Positions 16,395 through 24,862 are shown, numbered from the stretch's first letter. The stretch: 64,000 bases of DNA from Clostridium sp. UBA701 (GCA_002298125.1 DBMJ01000011.1:186001-250000), one strand, 5' to 3'. The notes: generated from the letters alone by a model not told the origin. A program made the numbers and translations.

Positions 16395-17378
16395 CTAAAT
16401 GTTTTGCAACTCATTTTGTAATATTTTCAGTACTTTTGTAAAATAATCTGGAAGAGGAGCGGAAAACTCCATATAGCATTGCTTTCTTGGATGTATAAAC
16501 CCCAACATTTCAGCGTGAAGCAGTTGCCCCTCTAGCTTAAAGCGCTGCTTTTTATATCCGTATACCGGATCACCCACTAATGGATGGCCTATATAGCACA
16601 TATGAACCCTAATTTGGTGTGTACGTCCTGTTTCCAATTGACATTTTATCAAGGTATTATGAGGATATCTTTCTATTATCTCATAGTGAGTAATGGCTTC
16701 TCTTCCTCCCTGTACCACAGCAATCTTTATTCTCTCTTGAGGGTGACGAGCTAGGGGCTTGTTTATATTGCCACTTTCTTCTTTGATTACTCCTTCAACT
16801 AAGGCCTTATAAATTCTTCTCATGCTATGGTCCTGAAGCTGTGCACCTAGACCTTGGTGAGCAAAGTCATTTTTGGCAACCACTAAAACTCCTGAGGTGT
16901 CCTTGTCTATTCTATGTACAATTCCAGGTCTCATCACCCCATTTATTCCTGATAGGTCCTTGCAGTGATATAGCAGTGCATTAACCAGTGTTCCACTGTA
17001 AACCCCTGGTGCAGGGTGTACAATCATTCCCTGGGGTTTATTAACTACAATTAAGTCCTCATCTTCATACATAATCTCCAAAGGAATATTCTCAGGCTTT
17101 AGTGTAATATCTCTTGGCGGAGGCAGCTCTAAAACTACATTATCTCCTTTATTTACCTTGTAATTAGACTTTCTCTTAATACCATTAACTGTTACATGTT
17201 CCTCTTCAATGAGCTTTTGATAGTGAGCTCTTGACTTTTCCTCAAAATTATTTACTAGAAACACATCCAATCTAATTGGGGTTTCTTCCTCTGAAACAAT
17301 TTCATAGTGTTCAAGTATATCTTCCTCTATATCCTCTAAATGAAAGCTATCCTCATCATTTTTCTGCTTTTTTTCCAT
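16395..17378 (-). CDS. rluD: RluD-family 23S rRNA pseudouridine synthase
   Basis: A 327-residue RluA/RluD family enzyme. An acidic N-terminal leader is followed by an S4 RNA-binding domain (about residues 36-90, RLDVFLVNNF...YKVNKGDNVVL) and the catalytic domain. The catalytic aspartate is D158 in HRIDKDTSGVLVVAKN. The C-terminal motif TGRTHQIRVHMCYIGHPLVGDPVYG is intact. The enzyme isomerises uridines in 23S rRNA (helix 69 for RluD); YlyB is the Bacillus equivalent. It overlaps the 3' end of lspA by 23 bases, the same lspA-rluD(ylyB) pairing as in Bacillus. The exact target uridine is not predictable here. Confidence 0.94.
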   Translation of the reverse strand: MEKKQKNDEDSFHLEDIEEDILEHYEIVSEEETPIRLDVFLVNNFEEKSRAHYQKLIEEEHVTVNGIKRKSNYKVNKGDNVVLELPPPRDITLKPENIPLEIMYEDEDLIVVNKPQGMIVHPAPGVYSGTLVNALLYHCKDLSGINGVMRPGIVHRIDKDTSGVLVVAKNDFAHQGLGAQLQDHSMRRIYKALVEGVIKEESGNINKPLARHPQERIKIAVVQGGREAITHYEIIERYPHNTLIKCQLETGRTHQIRVHMCYIGHPLVGDPVYGYKKQRFKLEGQLLHAEMLGFIHPRKQCYMEFSAPLPDYFTKVLKILQNELQNI

Positions 17379-17823
17379 CTTTATCTTCCTTCATTAAAAA
17401 CATAACTAATAATAGCGTACCTATGACTACCATCATGTCCGCCACATTAAACACTGGAAATTCATATATGTCCTTATAATGCCATGAGATAAAATCCACC
17501 ACGTAGCTGTATACAATTCTATCTATTAAATTTCCAATTGCCCCTGCGGTTATAAGTGCAAGGCTTATATCCATAAGTCTGCCTTGTGGTTTATACTTTA
17601 TCTTGTAAAATATAACTGCTACTATAGCAACAAAGGTGATAATTATCAAGCCCAGCTGCTTATTTTGCAGCATACCAAAGGCTGCCCCCCTATTTTCAAC
17701 ATACACAAAGTCAAAAAATCCCTTTATCACTGAAATAGGCTTCCCTGAAGCCAATACATTTATGGTCCAAAGCTTTGTAGCACGATCTATTATCAAACCA
17801 ATTATAATAATAAATATAAACAC
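17356..17823 (-). CDS. lspA: Lipoprotein signal peptidase (signal peptidase II)
   Basis: A 155-residue inner-membrane aspartyl protease with four membrane segments. The catalytic pair is D110 (VVDFISWHY) and D129 (FPVFNVADM), and the conserved VENRGAAFGML (42-52) and AGAIGNLIDRI segments are present. It removes signal peptides from prolipoproteins. The start is GTG at 17821-17823 with AAGGGGG 7 bases upstream. It is translationally coupled to rluD and follows the DksA/TraR-type gene by 27 bases, a common Firmicute order. Confidence 0.95.
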   Translation of the reverse strand: MFIFIIIIGLIIDRATKLWTINVLASGKPISVIKGFFDFVYVENRGAAFGMLQNKQLGLIIITFVAIVAVIFYKIKYKPQGRLMDISLALITAGAIGNLIDRIVYSYVVDFISWHYKDIYEFPVFNVADMMVVIGTLLLVMFLMKEDKDGKKAEK

Positions 17824-17850
17824 CCTAAATCCCCCTTATATTAACACACA

Positions 17851-18453
17851 TTAATCTGGCAGCTGATTCTTATACTGTTCATTGCTTATTTTTTCTATGG
17901 GTTCCACATAGTCCTCGTCATCCTCGTAGTATTCAACAATTTCTTCTCTCCTATTAAACTTTTCCACTGCTTGATAACTGTCTTCACTGTCAAATTCCAC
18001 CTTGTCAGTGTAATCATCATATCCATATCCAAAGGGCTTACCCAGCACTTCTTCCTCTACTGGTCTATTTTCCATGGGCAAAACCTTGGGTTGTTCCCTT
18101 TCTTTTTGACAACTTACACAGTATCTAGCATAGGGTATGCTTTCTAGTCTCTCCCTTTCAATGTCCCTGCCACAGGCTTTACAAGAACCGTAGCTATGAT
18201 TGTTTACATCCTCTAGAGCCATATCTATCTTGTTTAAGATTGCCTCCTCCTTGCCCTTTAATGCTGCATTTCTTTCTAATTCATATATATCTCCACTGCT
18301 GTCTCCAGGATGATTATCATATAGTGAGAGTTCAGAGGACATCTCCGTCAAATAACTATACTTCTCATCACTATAAGTTTTTATTACCTTCAATGAATTA
18401 CGTCTCTCCTGTAATAATTTTTTCTTGAAGTAATTTAAATCATTATTATTCAT
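17851..18453 (-). CDS. DksA/TraR C4 zinc-finger protein (YteA-like)
   Basis: A 200-residue protein with an N-terminal coiled-coil (about 8-85) and a four-cysteine zinc finger (C91, C94, C112, C115). The C-terminal half is acidic with unclear structure. It belongs to the YteA group of the DksA/TraR superfamily, found in Gram-positives. Whether it binds RNA polymerase like DksA is unproven. The coiled-coil tip residue pattern needed for DksA activity cannot be judged here. No good ribosome binding site precedes its ATG; a strong site 98 bases upstream instead serves a nine-codon frame. lspA follows it. Confidence 0.85.
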   Translation of the reverse strand: MNNNDLNYFKKKLLQERRNSLKVIKTYSDEKYSYLTEMSSELSLYDNHPGDSSGDIYELERNAALKGKEEAILNKIDMALEDVNNHSYGSCKACGRDIERERLESIPYARYCVSCQKEREQPKVLPMENRPVEEEVLGKPFGYGYDDYTDKVEFDSEDSYQAVEKFNRREEIVEYYEDDEDYVEPIEKISNEQYKNQLPD

Positions 18454-18623
18454 ATTTTAACCATGGAATAAATATTCCTTATGCAGCAAGCCGCATTTAT
18501 ACTTATGCTAGTGCACAGTATAGCTCTGGCATGAGCAGTTCTCCCCTCCTTATAAAGCATTTTTTACTTTCAATATATTTTCTTCTATTGCGGAGGGTTT
18601 TATTACTTATTTCAAAAAATATA

Positions 18624-19424
18624 TTAGTGAAAGTTACTGCCATTAATTTTATTTATAAGCACTTCTAGGGTCTCCATGGAAATAGTCTGAGGAGCATCTG
18701 AAATAGAGGTTTCCGGACTAATATGACACTCTAACATTATGCCATCTGCACCAGCATACAATGAAGCCATCGACATGGCAGGAACCAGCTCTCTTATACC
18801 AGTGCCATGGCTTGGGTCCACAATAACTGGAAGTCTATATTTACTCTTAATGGCTGCTACTGCGTTTAAGTCTAAGGTGTTTCTCGTATAGTCCTCAAAA
18901 GTTCTTATGCCTCTTTCACATAATACTACCTCCTCATTTCCCTGAGATAGAATATATTCAGCTGCATAAAGCCACTCCATTAAGGTTGCACTTATGCCCC
19001 TTTTTAGCAGTATTGGGGTGTCTTTTAACTGCCCAATTTCCTTTAAAAGACTATAATTGTACATGTTTCTTGAACCAATCTGAATCATATCCGCATATGT
19101 ACATACAAGCTCTATATCTCTTGGGTCCATAACCTCTGTCACTATGGGAAGACCCGTAAGGTCTGAAGCCTCCTTAAGAATTTTAAGCCCCTCTTCCTCT
19201 AAGCCTTGAAAGGAATAGGGAGAGGTTCTTGGCTTAAAGGCTCCCCCTCTTAATATATTTACTCCTGCACTCTTTGCTCTTTTAGCAATATGGAGCATAG
19301 TTGGAAGATTTTCTACTGAACAGGGACCTGCAATTACTATTTTATTTGGGCCTCCAATTCTTACATTCTTAACCACAACCTCTATATCTTCTCCAGAGGA
19401 CTTATCTACAAGTAATTTCTCCAT
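18624..19424 (-). CDS. aroF: 3-deoxy-7-phosphoheptulonate synthase (DAHP synthase)
   Basis: A 266-residue class I-beta DAHP synthase without a regulatory domain. It condenses phosphoenolpyruvate and erythrose 4-phosphate, the first step of the shikimate pathway. Visible active-site segments are AGPCSVEN, LRGGAFKPRTSPYSFQG, LLKRGISATLMEW and VIVDPSHGTGIRE. No chorismate mutase or ACT/ferredoxin-like domain is fused, so feedback control by this polypeptide is not apparent. It lies 10 bases after mtnN. A fragment resembling the end of aroB, the next pathway gene, remains upstream of mtnN. Confidence 0.95.
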   Translation of the reverse strand: MEKLLVDKSSGEDIEVVVKNVRIGGPNKIVIAGPCSVENLPTMLHIAKRAKSAGVNILRGGAFKPRTSPYSFQGLEEEGLKILKEASDLTGLPIVTEVMDPRDIELVCTYADMIQIGSRNMYNYSLLKEIGQLKDTPILLKRGISATLMEWLYAAEYILSQGNEEVVLCERGIRTFEDYTRNTLDLNAVAAIKSKYRLPVIVDPSHGTGIRELVPAMSMASLYAGADGIMLECHISPETSISDAPQTISMETLEVLINKINGSNFH

Positions 19425-19434
19425 TAATTATCAC

Positions 19435-20127
19435 CTACATTAAAGTCAGTATATTCTTTAATATTCCCACAGAATTGTTTACTGCTATATTAACAAATCT
19501 ATCATAGTCCATATGAGCACCACTTTGAGCGTTGTCTGATATGGATCTAATCACCACAAAGGGCTTATGATTTAAATAGCAGGCTTGAGCTATGCTGCCG
19601 CCTTCCATCTCACAAGCAATGGCATCAAAGGTGCTGTGAATCCATGATATTTTTTGTGTACTAGCAATGAATTGATCCCCTGTGGCTATCTTCCCCACAT
19701 AGCATTTGTGAGATGAAGCAGTACTTGAAGCCTCTAGTGAAAGCTTAATTAGTCCCTCATCACATTTAAAGTCTAGTACCTCCATACGTGGAATTTTCCC
19801 TATCTCATATCCAAAGGCAGTAGCATCTACATCATGCTGAAGAAGAGAGGAGGCAATGACTACATCACCGGGTTCTACCTTCTCTCCAACTCCTCCTGCT
19901 ACTCCCACATTAATGATAATATCTACATCATATAAATCTACAAGTATCTGTGTGCAAATTGCAGCATTTACTTTTCCAATGCCACTTCGCACTAAAACAA
20001 CTTCTTTCCCATAGAGCTTACCTCTTCTAAATTCCATAGAAGCTCTAGAAAAGCTTGAAGCATCCTCTAAATCCTTAAGTAAAAGTGCTATTTCTTCATC
20101 CATTGCTCCAATTATACCAATTATCAT
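19435..20127 (-). CDS. mtnN: 5'-methylthioadenosine/S-adenosylhomocysteine nucleosidase
   Basis: A 230-residue MtnN/Pfs enzyme that cleaves the glycosidic bond of MTA and SAH in the methionine and methyl cycles. Family marks are MIIGIIGAMDEEIALL at the start (acid at residue 12-13), GVAGGVGEKVEPGDVVIAS, the IATGDQFIAS loop and the purine-site VIRSISDNAQSGA with the catalytic aspartate. The ATG at 20127 is chosen: AGGTG lies 6 bases upstream, and it fits the family N terminus better than the GTG and ATG just upstream (20136, 20133). It separates aroF from the aroB-like remnant. Confidence 0.94.
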   Translation of the reverse strand: MIIGIIGAMDEEIALLLKDLEDASSFSRASMEFRRGKLYGKEVVLVRSGIGKVNAAICTQILVDLYDVDIIINVGVAGGVGEKVEPGDVVIASSLLQHDVDATAFGYEIGKIPRMEVLDFKCDEGLIKLSLEASSTASSHKCYVGKIATGDQFIASTQKISWIHSTFDAIACEMEGGSIAQACYLNHKPFVVIRSISDNAQSGAHMDYDRFVNIAVNNSVGILKNILTLM

Positions 20128-20174
20128 CTGCATCACCTCATCATAATAATATCTTCTATGGAAGCTTTAATAGC

Positions 20175-20326
20175 TTACCATTCAACAGGCACATCATAGA
20201 TGGCACTATTTATATCCTTTAACAATATCATGTTAATTTTGTCATGGTTTTTCTTATCATGCTTAATAGCATACATAATGCTATTCCAGTTGTCAACTTT
20301 AACCTTAGAAGCCTTGAATAAGTAGT
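20175..20326 (-). pseudogene. aroB: Remnant resembling the 3' end of aroB
   Basis: About 50 codons read open to a TAA at 20175-20177. The peptide includes YAIKHDKKNHDKINMILLKD and ends YDVPVEW, which recalls the C-terminal DKKN...IxFVLLKDIG pattern of 3-dehydroquinate synthase. No start codon or binding site fits, and the body of the gene is missing: divIVA and its terminator lie directly upstream. Position beside aroF supports an eroded aroF-aroB neighbourhood. This is pattern recognition only; no alignment was run. Confidence 0.5.
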
Positions 20327-20328
20327 AA

Positions 20329-20354
20329 AAAATCTCACTTTTCAGTGAGATTTT
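20329..20354 (-). terminator. Terminator after divIVA
   Basis: AAAATCTCACT and AGTGAGATTTT pair perfectly over 11 bp with a 4-base loop, and the T-run extends past the stem on the minus strand. It starts four bases past the divIVA stop. Confidence 0.88.
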
Positions 20355-20357
20355 CCT

Positions 20358-20993
20358 TTATTTATTAGCATAAAAGGTTTTAACTTCATCTAGATTATGA
20401 TCAAAATCATTTAAATTAATGCTTTTAACTTTAAACTCTTCCTCAGCCTTTTTAGAAATATTAGAGGCATTTTCTCTTGCCACTTCAATTCCCTTCTCAT
20501 TAAGCTCCTCTTTTATAGTACTTCCTACTCCATAATCTCTAGAAAAATCCTTTTCCATGAAATTAAAGGTCTCTAACTGGCTAGTGATGAAATTTCTATA
20601 TTTCATAGTGAACTTATTAAATTCATGCTTTGTTCTGTCATAGTCCTCAGTGATCTTAAGCACATCCTGATGAGCTTTATCTAAAATCCTTTGAGCTGAT
20701 TCAGAGGCATTCTTCATAATAAGGTCTGCTTCCCTTTGAGCTAATGACTTTGCTTGATCAGCAGCATTTTGAGCTAATACCAGGGTGTTTTGAATAGTCT
20801 CCTCCATCTTTGAAAAATGCTCTAATTTGTCGTTTAACATAGTGATCTTTTCTTTTAAACTGGAATTTTCCTTGTAGAGAGCTTCGTAATCCTCAGATAG
20901 TTTATCTAAAAACTCGTCTACCTCTTCTGCATCATAACCCCTAATTGATCTTTTAAATTCCTTGTTAGTAATATCCATAGACGTAATCCTCAT
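20358..20993 (-). CDS. divIVA: DivIVA-family cell division/pole protein
   Basis: A 211-residue coiled-coil protein with the N-terminal DivIVA lipid-binding region (DITNKEFKRSIRGYDAEEVDEFLDKLSEDYE, about residues 7-38), followed by long coiled coils to about residue 140 and a less ordered tail. DivIVA recognises negatively curved membrane at poles and septa and recruits partners. In sporulating Firmicutes it also anchors the chromosome during sporulation. It ends the yggS-sepF-ylmH-divIVA run and is followed by a strong terminator. Confidence 0.93.
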   Translation of the reverse strand: MRITSMDITNKEFKRSIRGYDAEEVDEFLDKLSEDYEALYKENSSLKEKITMLNDKLEHFSKMEETIQNTLVLAQNAADQAKSLAQREADLIMKNASESAQRILDKAHQDVLKITEDYDRTKHEFNKFTMKYRNFITSQLETFNFMEKDFSRDYGVGSTIKEELNEKGIEVARENASNISKKAEEEFKVKSINLNDFDHNLDEVKTFYANK

Positions 20994-21006
20994 AATATCA
21001 CCCCAA

Positions 21007-21777
21007 CTATATGTATTTTTTTATATTTATCCATGTTTTTCCCTTAGAGGAGGTACCTGCTACCTCACCAATAATGTACTTCCCCTTCCCTCTTATGGTC
21101 AATGTACTTCCTAAAGACACTGCTGCTGATTTATCCTTTATAGTCAAATAGTTTAATAGTATCCTTCCAGAGTTAATACTATCTACAGCATTTTCTCTGC
21201 TGCTATGTAAAAGGCAAGCTACTATACTATCTAGTCTTGTAGAAGAACATAGTATTTTAAATTCCTCAAAGCATACTTTTGGGTAGTTCTCCTCAACATA
21301 ATTAAGCACCTCAAGTGTACATGGGGAAGACCCAATATGATTTAAGTTACTTATTATATAGTTTGCTATGTCTTTAAAGGTAGCAAATACTAAGCCATCA
21401 TCAGTAAGGATTAAATCACTAAATTTTTCCCTTTTTATACCCAAGGACATCAATGCTCCTAAATAGTCTCCATGGGTATTAACTTTATAATTTGATGAGC
21501 AGATAACTTTAATAATTACCAAAGGCAATTCCACATATTCTTGAGGGTTGAACACCAACATGCGCCTTTCACTTATTTCACTAATTCCATAAGAAGATAT
21601 TTGAACATTTAAATTCTTCGACATCTCCAGAAGTTTTGTCCAAATCTCTGGTATGTAAAATTCCGAGGTAAAAACAGGGCAATTATTTCTTTTGCTTAGG
21701 TGCAGCTTTTCATACAGCAATGAAGCCTGTGTATTTAATTCCCCTGAAAAATAAGCTAAGAAGCTCTGTTTGTCCAT
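21007..21777 (-). CDS. ylmH: YlmH family RNA-binding protein (S4 domain)
   Basis: A 256-residue YlmH protein. The N-terminal two thirds match the YlmH-specific fold (FLAYFSGELNTQ near the start; LGALMSLGIKREKFSDLIL). The C-terminal S4 RNA-binding domain covers about residues 185-256 (SINSGRILLNYLTIKDKS...GKTWINIKKYI). In Bacillus, YlmH associates with 50S-peptidyl-tRNA complexes in ribosome-associated quality control and has been linked to division. It sits between sepF and divIVA in conserved order. The yggT/ylmG membrane gene usually found between sepF and ylmH is absent. Confidence 0.9.
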   Translation of the reverse strand: MDKQSFLAYFSGELNTQASLLYEKLHLSKRNNCPVFTSEFYIPEIWTKLLEMSKNLNVQISSYGISEISERRMLVFNPQEYVELPLVIIKVICSSNYKVNTHGDYLGALMSLGIKREKFSDLILTDDGLVFATFKDIANYIISNLNHIGSSPCTLEVLNYVEENYPKVCFEEFKILCSSTRLDSIVACLLHSSRENAVDSINSGRILLNYLTIKDKSAAVSLGSTLTIRGKGKYIIGEVAGTSSKGKTWINIKKYI

Positions 21778-21794
21778 TGTATCCTCCAGTTGTC

Positions 21795-22256
21795 CTATTT
21801 ATTCCAATTTAACATTCCTCTACTAGATAATTCAGATTTCAAATCGTTGCTTACTTCTACATTAGATGGTGATAGTATATATATTCCCTTTTCTACTTCC
21901 TGTAATTCTCCACCCAAAGCGTAGCTAGAACCTCCGATAAAATCCAATAGTCTCTGAGCTAATTTGGTTTCCATCATGGTAGTATTTACCACTACTATCT
22001 TTCTGTTTTTTAGATTGTCGCAGATGCTGACAGCCTCTTCGTAATCTGTAGGTTTGATGATTATTACCTTTGCAGAGGCAACAGAATGAATATTTACCAC
22101 CTTACTCTGTTTCTTTGAAGTTGGAAAAATAGGTTCTGGCTCTGATTCATTATATTCATCCTTGTCCATGGCCTCTTCTTCATATAGTTCCTCTTCGTCT
22201 ATATTTTCTTCTAGTCCCAGAAAACCCATAACCTTGCTAAATACTTTTCCCGACAT
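21795..22256 (-). CDS. sepF: Cell division protein SepF
   Basis: A 153-residue FtsZ-membrane anchor. The N-terminal amphipathic helix MSGKVFSKVMGFLGL is followed by an acidic linker (EEENIDEEEL region) and the conserved C-terminal SepF domain (about 70-150, with KVVNIHSVASAKVIIIKPTDYEEA and LDFIGGSSYALGGELQEVEKGIYILSPSNV). It polymerises into rings and bundles FtsZ. The ATG at 22256 has an AGGAGG site 8 bases upstream; a longer reading frame to 22307 is inside yggS. It overlaps yggS by 20 bases. Confidence 0.94.
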   Translation of the reverse strand: MSGKVFSKVMGFLGLEENIDEEELYEEEAMDKDEYNESEPEPIFPTSKKQSKVVNIHSVASAKVIIIKPTDYEEAVSICDNLKNRKIVVVNTTMMETKLAQRLLDFIGGSSYALGGELQEVEKGIYILSPSNVEVSNDLKSELSSRGMLNWNK

Positions 22257-22938
22257 TTTTATTTTCCTCCTGACTATTATAATTTCTCTTTCCAAATATT
22301 CCTTCACCTATACGTACTATATTTGCGCCCTGCTTCATGGCTTCAAGATAATCTCCACTCATACCCATGGATAGCTGCTCCATAGAAATGTTTTTATAAT
22401 CATTTATCTTTAAACTGTCAAAGATACTCTTCATATCAGAAAAATATTTTTTACTCTCCTCATCACTGCCCTTTGGAATGATAGCCATAAGCCCTCTTAT
22501 TTTCAAATACTGGCACTTACTGCAGTATTGAAGTAAATCTGGTAAATCTTCTATTAGCACTCCCGTCTTACTATCTTCTCTGCCAATATTTATCTGTATC
22601 AGTGCTTCAGCTATTAAAGAAGCTTTAGCATATTGTCTTTCAATCTCCATTGCTAAAGCTGTGCTATCTAATGAATGAATGAGATTTACTTGGCCAACAA
22701 TATATTTAACTTTGTTTCTTTGAAGATGACCTATTAAATGCCACCTTATATCCTTTGGAAGAAGGGGAATTTTTATCATCATCTCCTGAACCTTATTTTC
22801 CCCAAAATCCCTTATACCGCAGCTATAGGCTTCCATTATCTCATCTATATCTCTTGTTTTTGATACAGCCACTAAGGTAACCTCTGGATTCAAGTTCTTT
22901 TTTATATGTAAAATAGCTTCTGAAATCAACTTATCCAC
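22237..22938 (-). CDS. yggS: YggS/PLPBP family PLP homeostasis protein
   Basis: A 233-residue protein with the PLP-binding lysine K27 in VTLVAVSKTRD and the family signature FGENKVQEMMIKI, HLIGHLQRNKVK and LSMGMSGDYLEAMKQGANIVRIGEGIFG. Members bind PLP and buffer vitamin B6 without a known reaction. The start is uncertain: GTG at 22938 is used, but TTG at 22929, with AAAGGG ten bases upstream, is plausible. A 14-codon frame (22931-22975) with a good ribosome site ends within its beginning. It leads the sepF-ylmH-divIVA run. Confidence 0.92.
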   Translation of the reverse strand: MDKLISEAILHIKKNLNPEVTLVAVSKTRDIDEIMEAYSCGIRDFGENKVQEMMIKIPLLPKDIRWHLIGHLQRNKVKYIVGQVNLIHSLDSTALAMEIERQYAKASLIAEALIQINIGREDSKTGVLIEDLPDLLQYCSKCQYLKIRGLMAIIPKGSDEESKKYFSDMKSIFDSLKINDYKNISMEQLSMGMSGDYLEAMKQGANIVRIGEGIFGKRNYNSQEENKNVGKSI

Positions 22939-23052
22939 ACCCTTTATAAAATATAACTGTAACCAAAAGAGCCATAAAGTTCCTCTATACTATTTATTCT
23001 CCATAACCCTTCATTTTCCTTCAATTATTAAGCTTTTTTTAATTTATTTAAT

Positions 23053-23772
23053 CTATTGACTATTCAAATTGCTGTCTTTAACCTTTCCTTCATAGGCTCT
23101 TATAATTATTTTATCCTCTTCTGTTACATCTACCTTTATTCCTCTAAGTGGTGACTTTAGATAGCTTAGGTAGTTAGAAGAGTCCAGCATATAATTGTTA
23201 AGTATTGTTTTATCTCCAATAGCTGTGACATAAAAGGGTGCCGCAGTTTTAATTCTGTTTACACCAAGAAAGGCAGCATCACAATAAACCTCAGTTCTAT
23301 CAGTAACTCGTATGTCATTGATTGCTATAGCTTCAGCTCCAGCACTTCTTAAATCATTTATAACATATACCAAGTCAAAATTGTGCACTAGCTTTTGCTG
23401 ATAATCATCACCAGCACTTTCAAAGTCTGTACTAGCATCATCAAGAACTATTCTAATTCCTTCACCCTGTACATCTATGGTCCCCATAGCTATCTTATTA
23501 TTTATAAGCTCTTCGGAAATATCCTTTGATACATCCTTATAGTTATTCCCATTTTCATATTTTCTTAGTTTGTAGGAATATTCATTATACTGTTGTTCTA
23601 AGTCACTAATCTCAGAGCGCAGTCTATTTTTTGTAAAGGCTGCATCTGCATACTGCTTTGTGGTTAAAACAACTCTTTCCGTTCTTGTTCCAACAGTTAT
23701 GTTAAGTGATATCAATATCCCTACTATTATGGATGCTATAAACAAAAAAATTGTTGCCTCATTGTTTTTCAT
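23053..23772 (-). CDS. DUF881 protein (YlxX/YlxW-like)
   Basis: A 239-residue protein with one N-terminal membrane segment (about 5-25), a coiled-coil stretch (about 45-75) and the DUF881 domain (GTIDVQGEGIRIVLDD, GAEAIAINDIRVTD). The domain is extracytoplasmic by topology. Function is unknown; DUF881 genes commonly flank sbp (DUF1290) in Gram-positive division clusters. It ends the ftsQ-DUF881-sbp-DUF881 unit. The yggS group begins about 110 bases later. Homologous to the second DUF881 protein at 24138-24851, so probably an old duplication. Confidence 0.85.
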   Translation of the reverse strand: MKNNEATIFLFIASIIVGILISLNITVGTRTERVVLTTKQYADAAFTKNRLRSEISDLEQQYNEYSYKLRKYENGNNYKDVSKDISEELINNKIAMGTIDVQGEGIRIVLDDASTDFESAGDDYQQKLVHNFDLVYVINDLRSAGAEAIAINDIRVTDRTEVYCDAAFLGVNRIKTAAPFYVTAIGDKTILNNYMLDSSNYLSYLKSPLRGIKVDVTEEDKIIIRAYEGKVKDSNLNSQ

Positions 23773-23783
23773 TAAACCACCGC

Positions 23784-24122
23784 CTAATGAGATCTAACTT
23801 TTTCTATTAGAAGTCTTCTTATTATGGCAAAGTTATCAAAAATTCTTCCCCCAAAGACTATTACCGCTGCTAAATATATGGGAACCCCCATCTTATCTCC
23901 CAGGTAAGCTAAGGCAGCTGCCAGCACTGCATTACCAAAGAAGCCTGAAATAAATATATCAGTCCTAAAATTTTTAGATAGGGTAGCCCTTATTGCTCCA
24001 AATACAGAATCCAAACAAGCCAATATAGCTACTGACATATAGGGCGAAAATTTATCTGGTATGTTTACTTTAAAGATAATTCCTAATAATATACCGATAA
24101 GAAGTCCTATTAAAGCTATCAT
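23784..24122 (-). CDS. sbp: Small basic protein Sbp (DUF1290)
   Basis: A 112-residue membrane protein with three to four hydrophobic segments, matching DUF1290/Sbp: IALIGLLIGILLGIIF, YMSVAILACLDSVFGAIRATLSKNF and GNAVLAAALAYLGDKMGVPIYLAAVIVFGGRIFDN. Function is not established. It is flanked by two DUF881 genes, the standard ylxW-sbp-ylxX order. A GAGGAGAG binding site precedes the ATG. Confidence 0.88.
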   Translation of the reverse strand: MIALIGLLIGILLGIIFKVNIPDKFSPYMSVAILACLDSVFGAIRATLSKNFRTDIFISGFFGNAVLAAALAYLGDKMGVPIYLAAVIVFGGRIFDNFAIIRRLLIEKVRSH

Positions 24123-24137
24123 ATTTATCTCTCCTCT

Positions 24138-24851
24138 TTATTTAACAGGTTTTGCATACTCATATTTATATGGCTTAGTATACTTAGAAATCTTTATGTT
24201 GTCTGACTTTTCTAGTTTAACCGAACATATCCCTTTAAAATCAGCAAAAAGACCCTGAAAGCTTAACCCCTTATATAGTAATTCCTTATCACCTATGGCA
24301 GTTATAATGATTGGCTTTGTTGGAGATATCTTTTGCTCATTAATTAATATATAACTATTATTACTTCCACTCTTTATTCCGGTCCTAGATGTAATCCTTA
24401 TATCATTTACAGCTATAGCTTCTGCCTCAGCAAAGCGTAACTCATTTATTATATAGGCAATATGTTGGTCTGTAATCTCTTCTCTAACTGTACTACTGCC
24501 AAAGTTATTCTCTGGAGTAAGGTAAATAATTAGTCCTGGGCCCTTAACATCGTTAGCACCTATCAAGGTACGTGTGTTCTCTAATTCTGCTAAAACCTCT
24601 TTGCTTATATCATTTCTGTTGGCTGCAGCACTCTCATATTTCTTTATTTGTGAATCCAGCTCATCAACTTGCTTTTTGAGCTCATCTTTTTCTTTTTTAT
24701 ACTGTTCAACCTCCACGGTTATATCTGTACTTTTAGCAGGTATATCAGGGTTTATCTTGTATTTTGTAAGCAATTTAAATTGATAAGCCAGCATAAAGCC
24801 CAAAATACAGCATACGATTGCCACCGTTACCTGAGATCCAAGTTTTTTCAT
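24138..24851 (-). CDS. DUF881 protein (YlxW/YlxX-like)
   Basis: A 237-residue single-pass membrane protein: transmembrane segment near residues 8-25, coiled-coil (about 45-85, EQYKKEKDELKKQVDEL), then DUF881 (GANDVKGPGLIIYLTP, EAEAIAVNDIRITSRTG). The ATG at 24851 is taken because AGGAGGA lies 6 bases upstream; the ATG two codons up abuts that site. Paralogue of the gene at 23053-23772. It lies 11 bases after ftsQ, which suggests a divisome-related, but unproven, role. Confidence 0.85.
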   Translation of the reverse strand: MKKLGSQVTVAIVCCILGFMLAYQFKLLTKYKINPDIPAKSTDITVEVEQYKKEKDELKKQVDELDSQIKKYESAAANRNDISKEVLAELENTRTLIGANDVKGPGLIIYLTPENNFGSSTVREEITDQHIAYIINELRFAEAEAIAVNDIRITSRTGIKSGSNNSYILINEQKISPTKPIIITAIGDKELLYKGLSFQGLFADFKGICSVKLEKSDNIKISKYTKPYKYEYAKPVK

Positions 24852-24862
24852 TGCCATTCCTC

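Noticed and set aside
18454..18623. Possible structured RNA between aroF and the DksA/TraR-type gene
   Set aside because: Only a short ATGCGG/CTGCAT hairpin and a GGAATA/TATTCC palindrome occur; they do not fit any riboswitch class I know.
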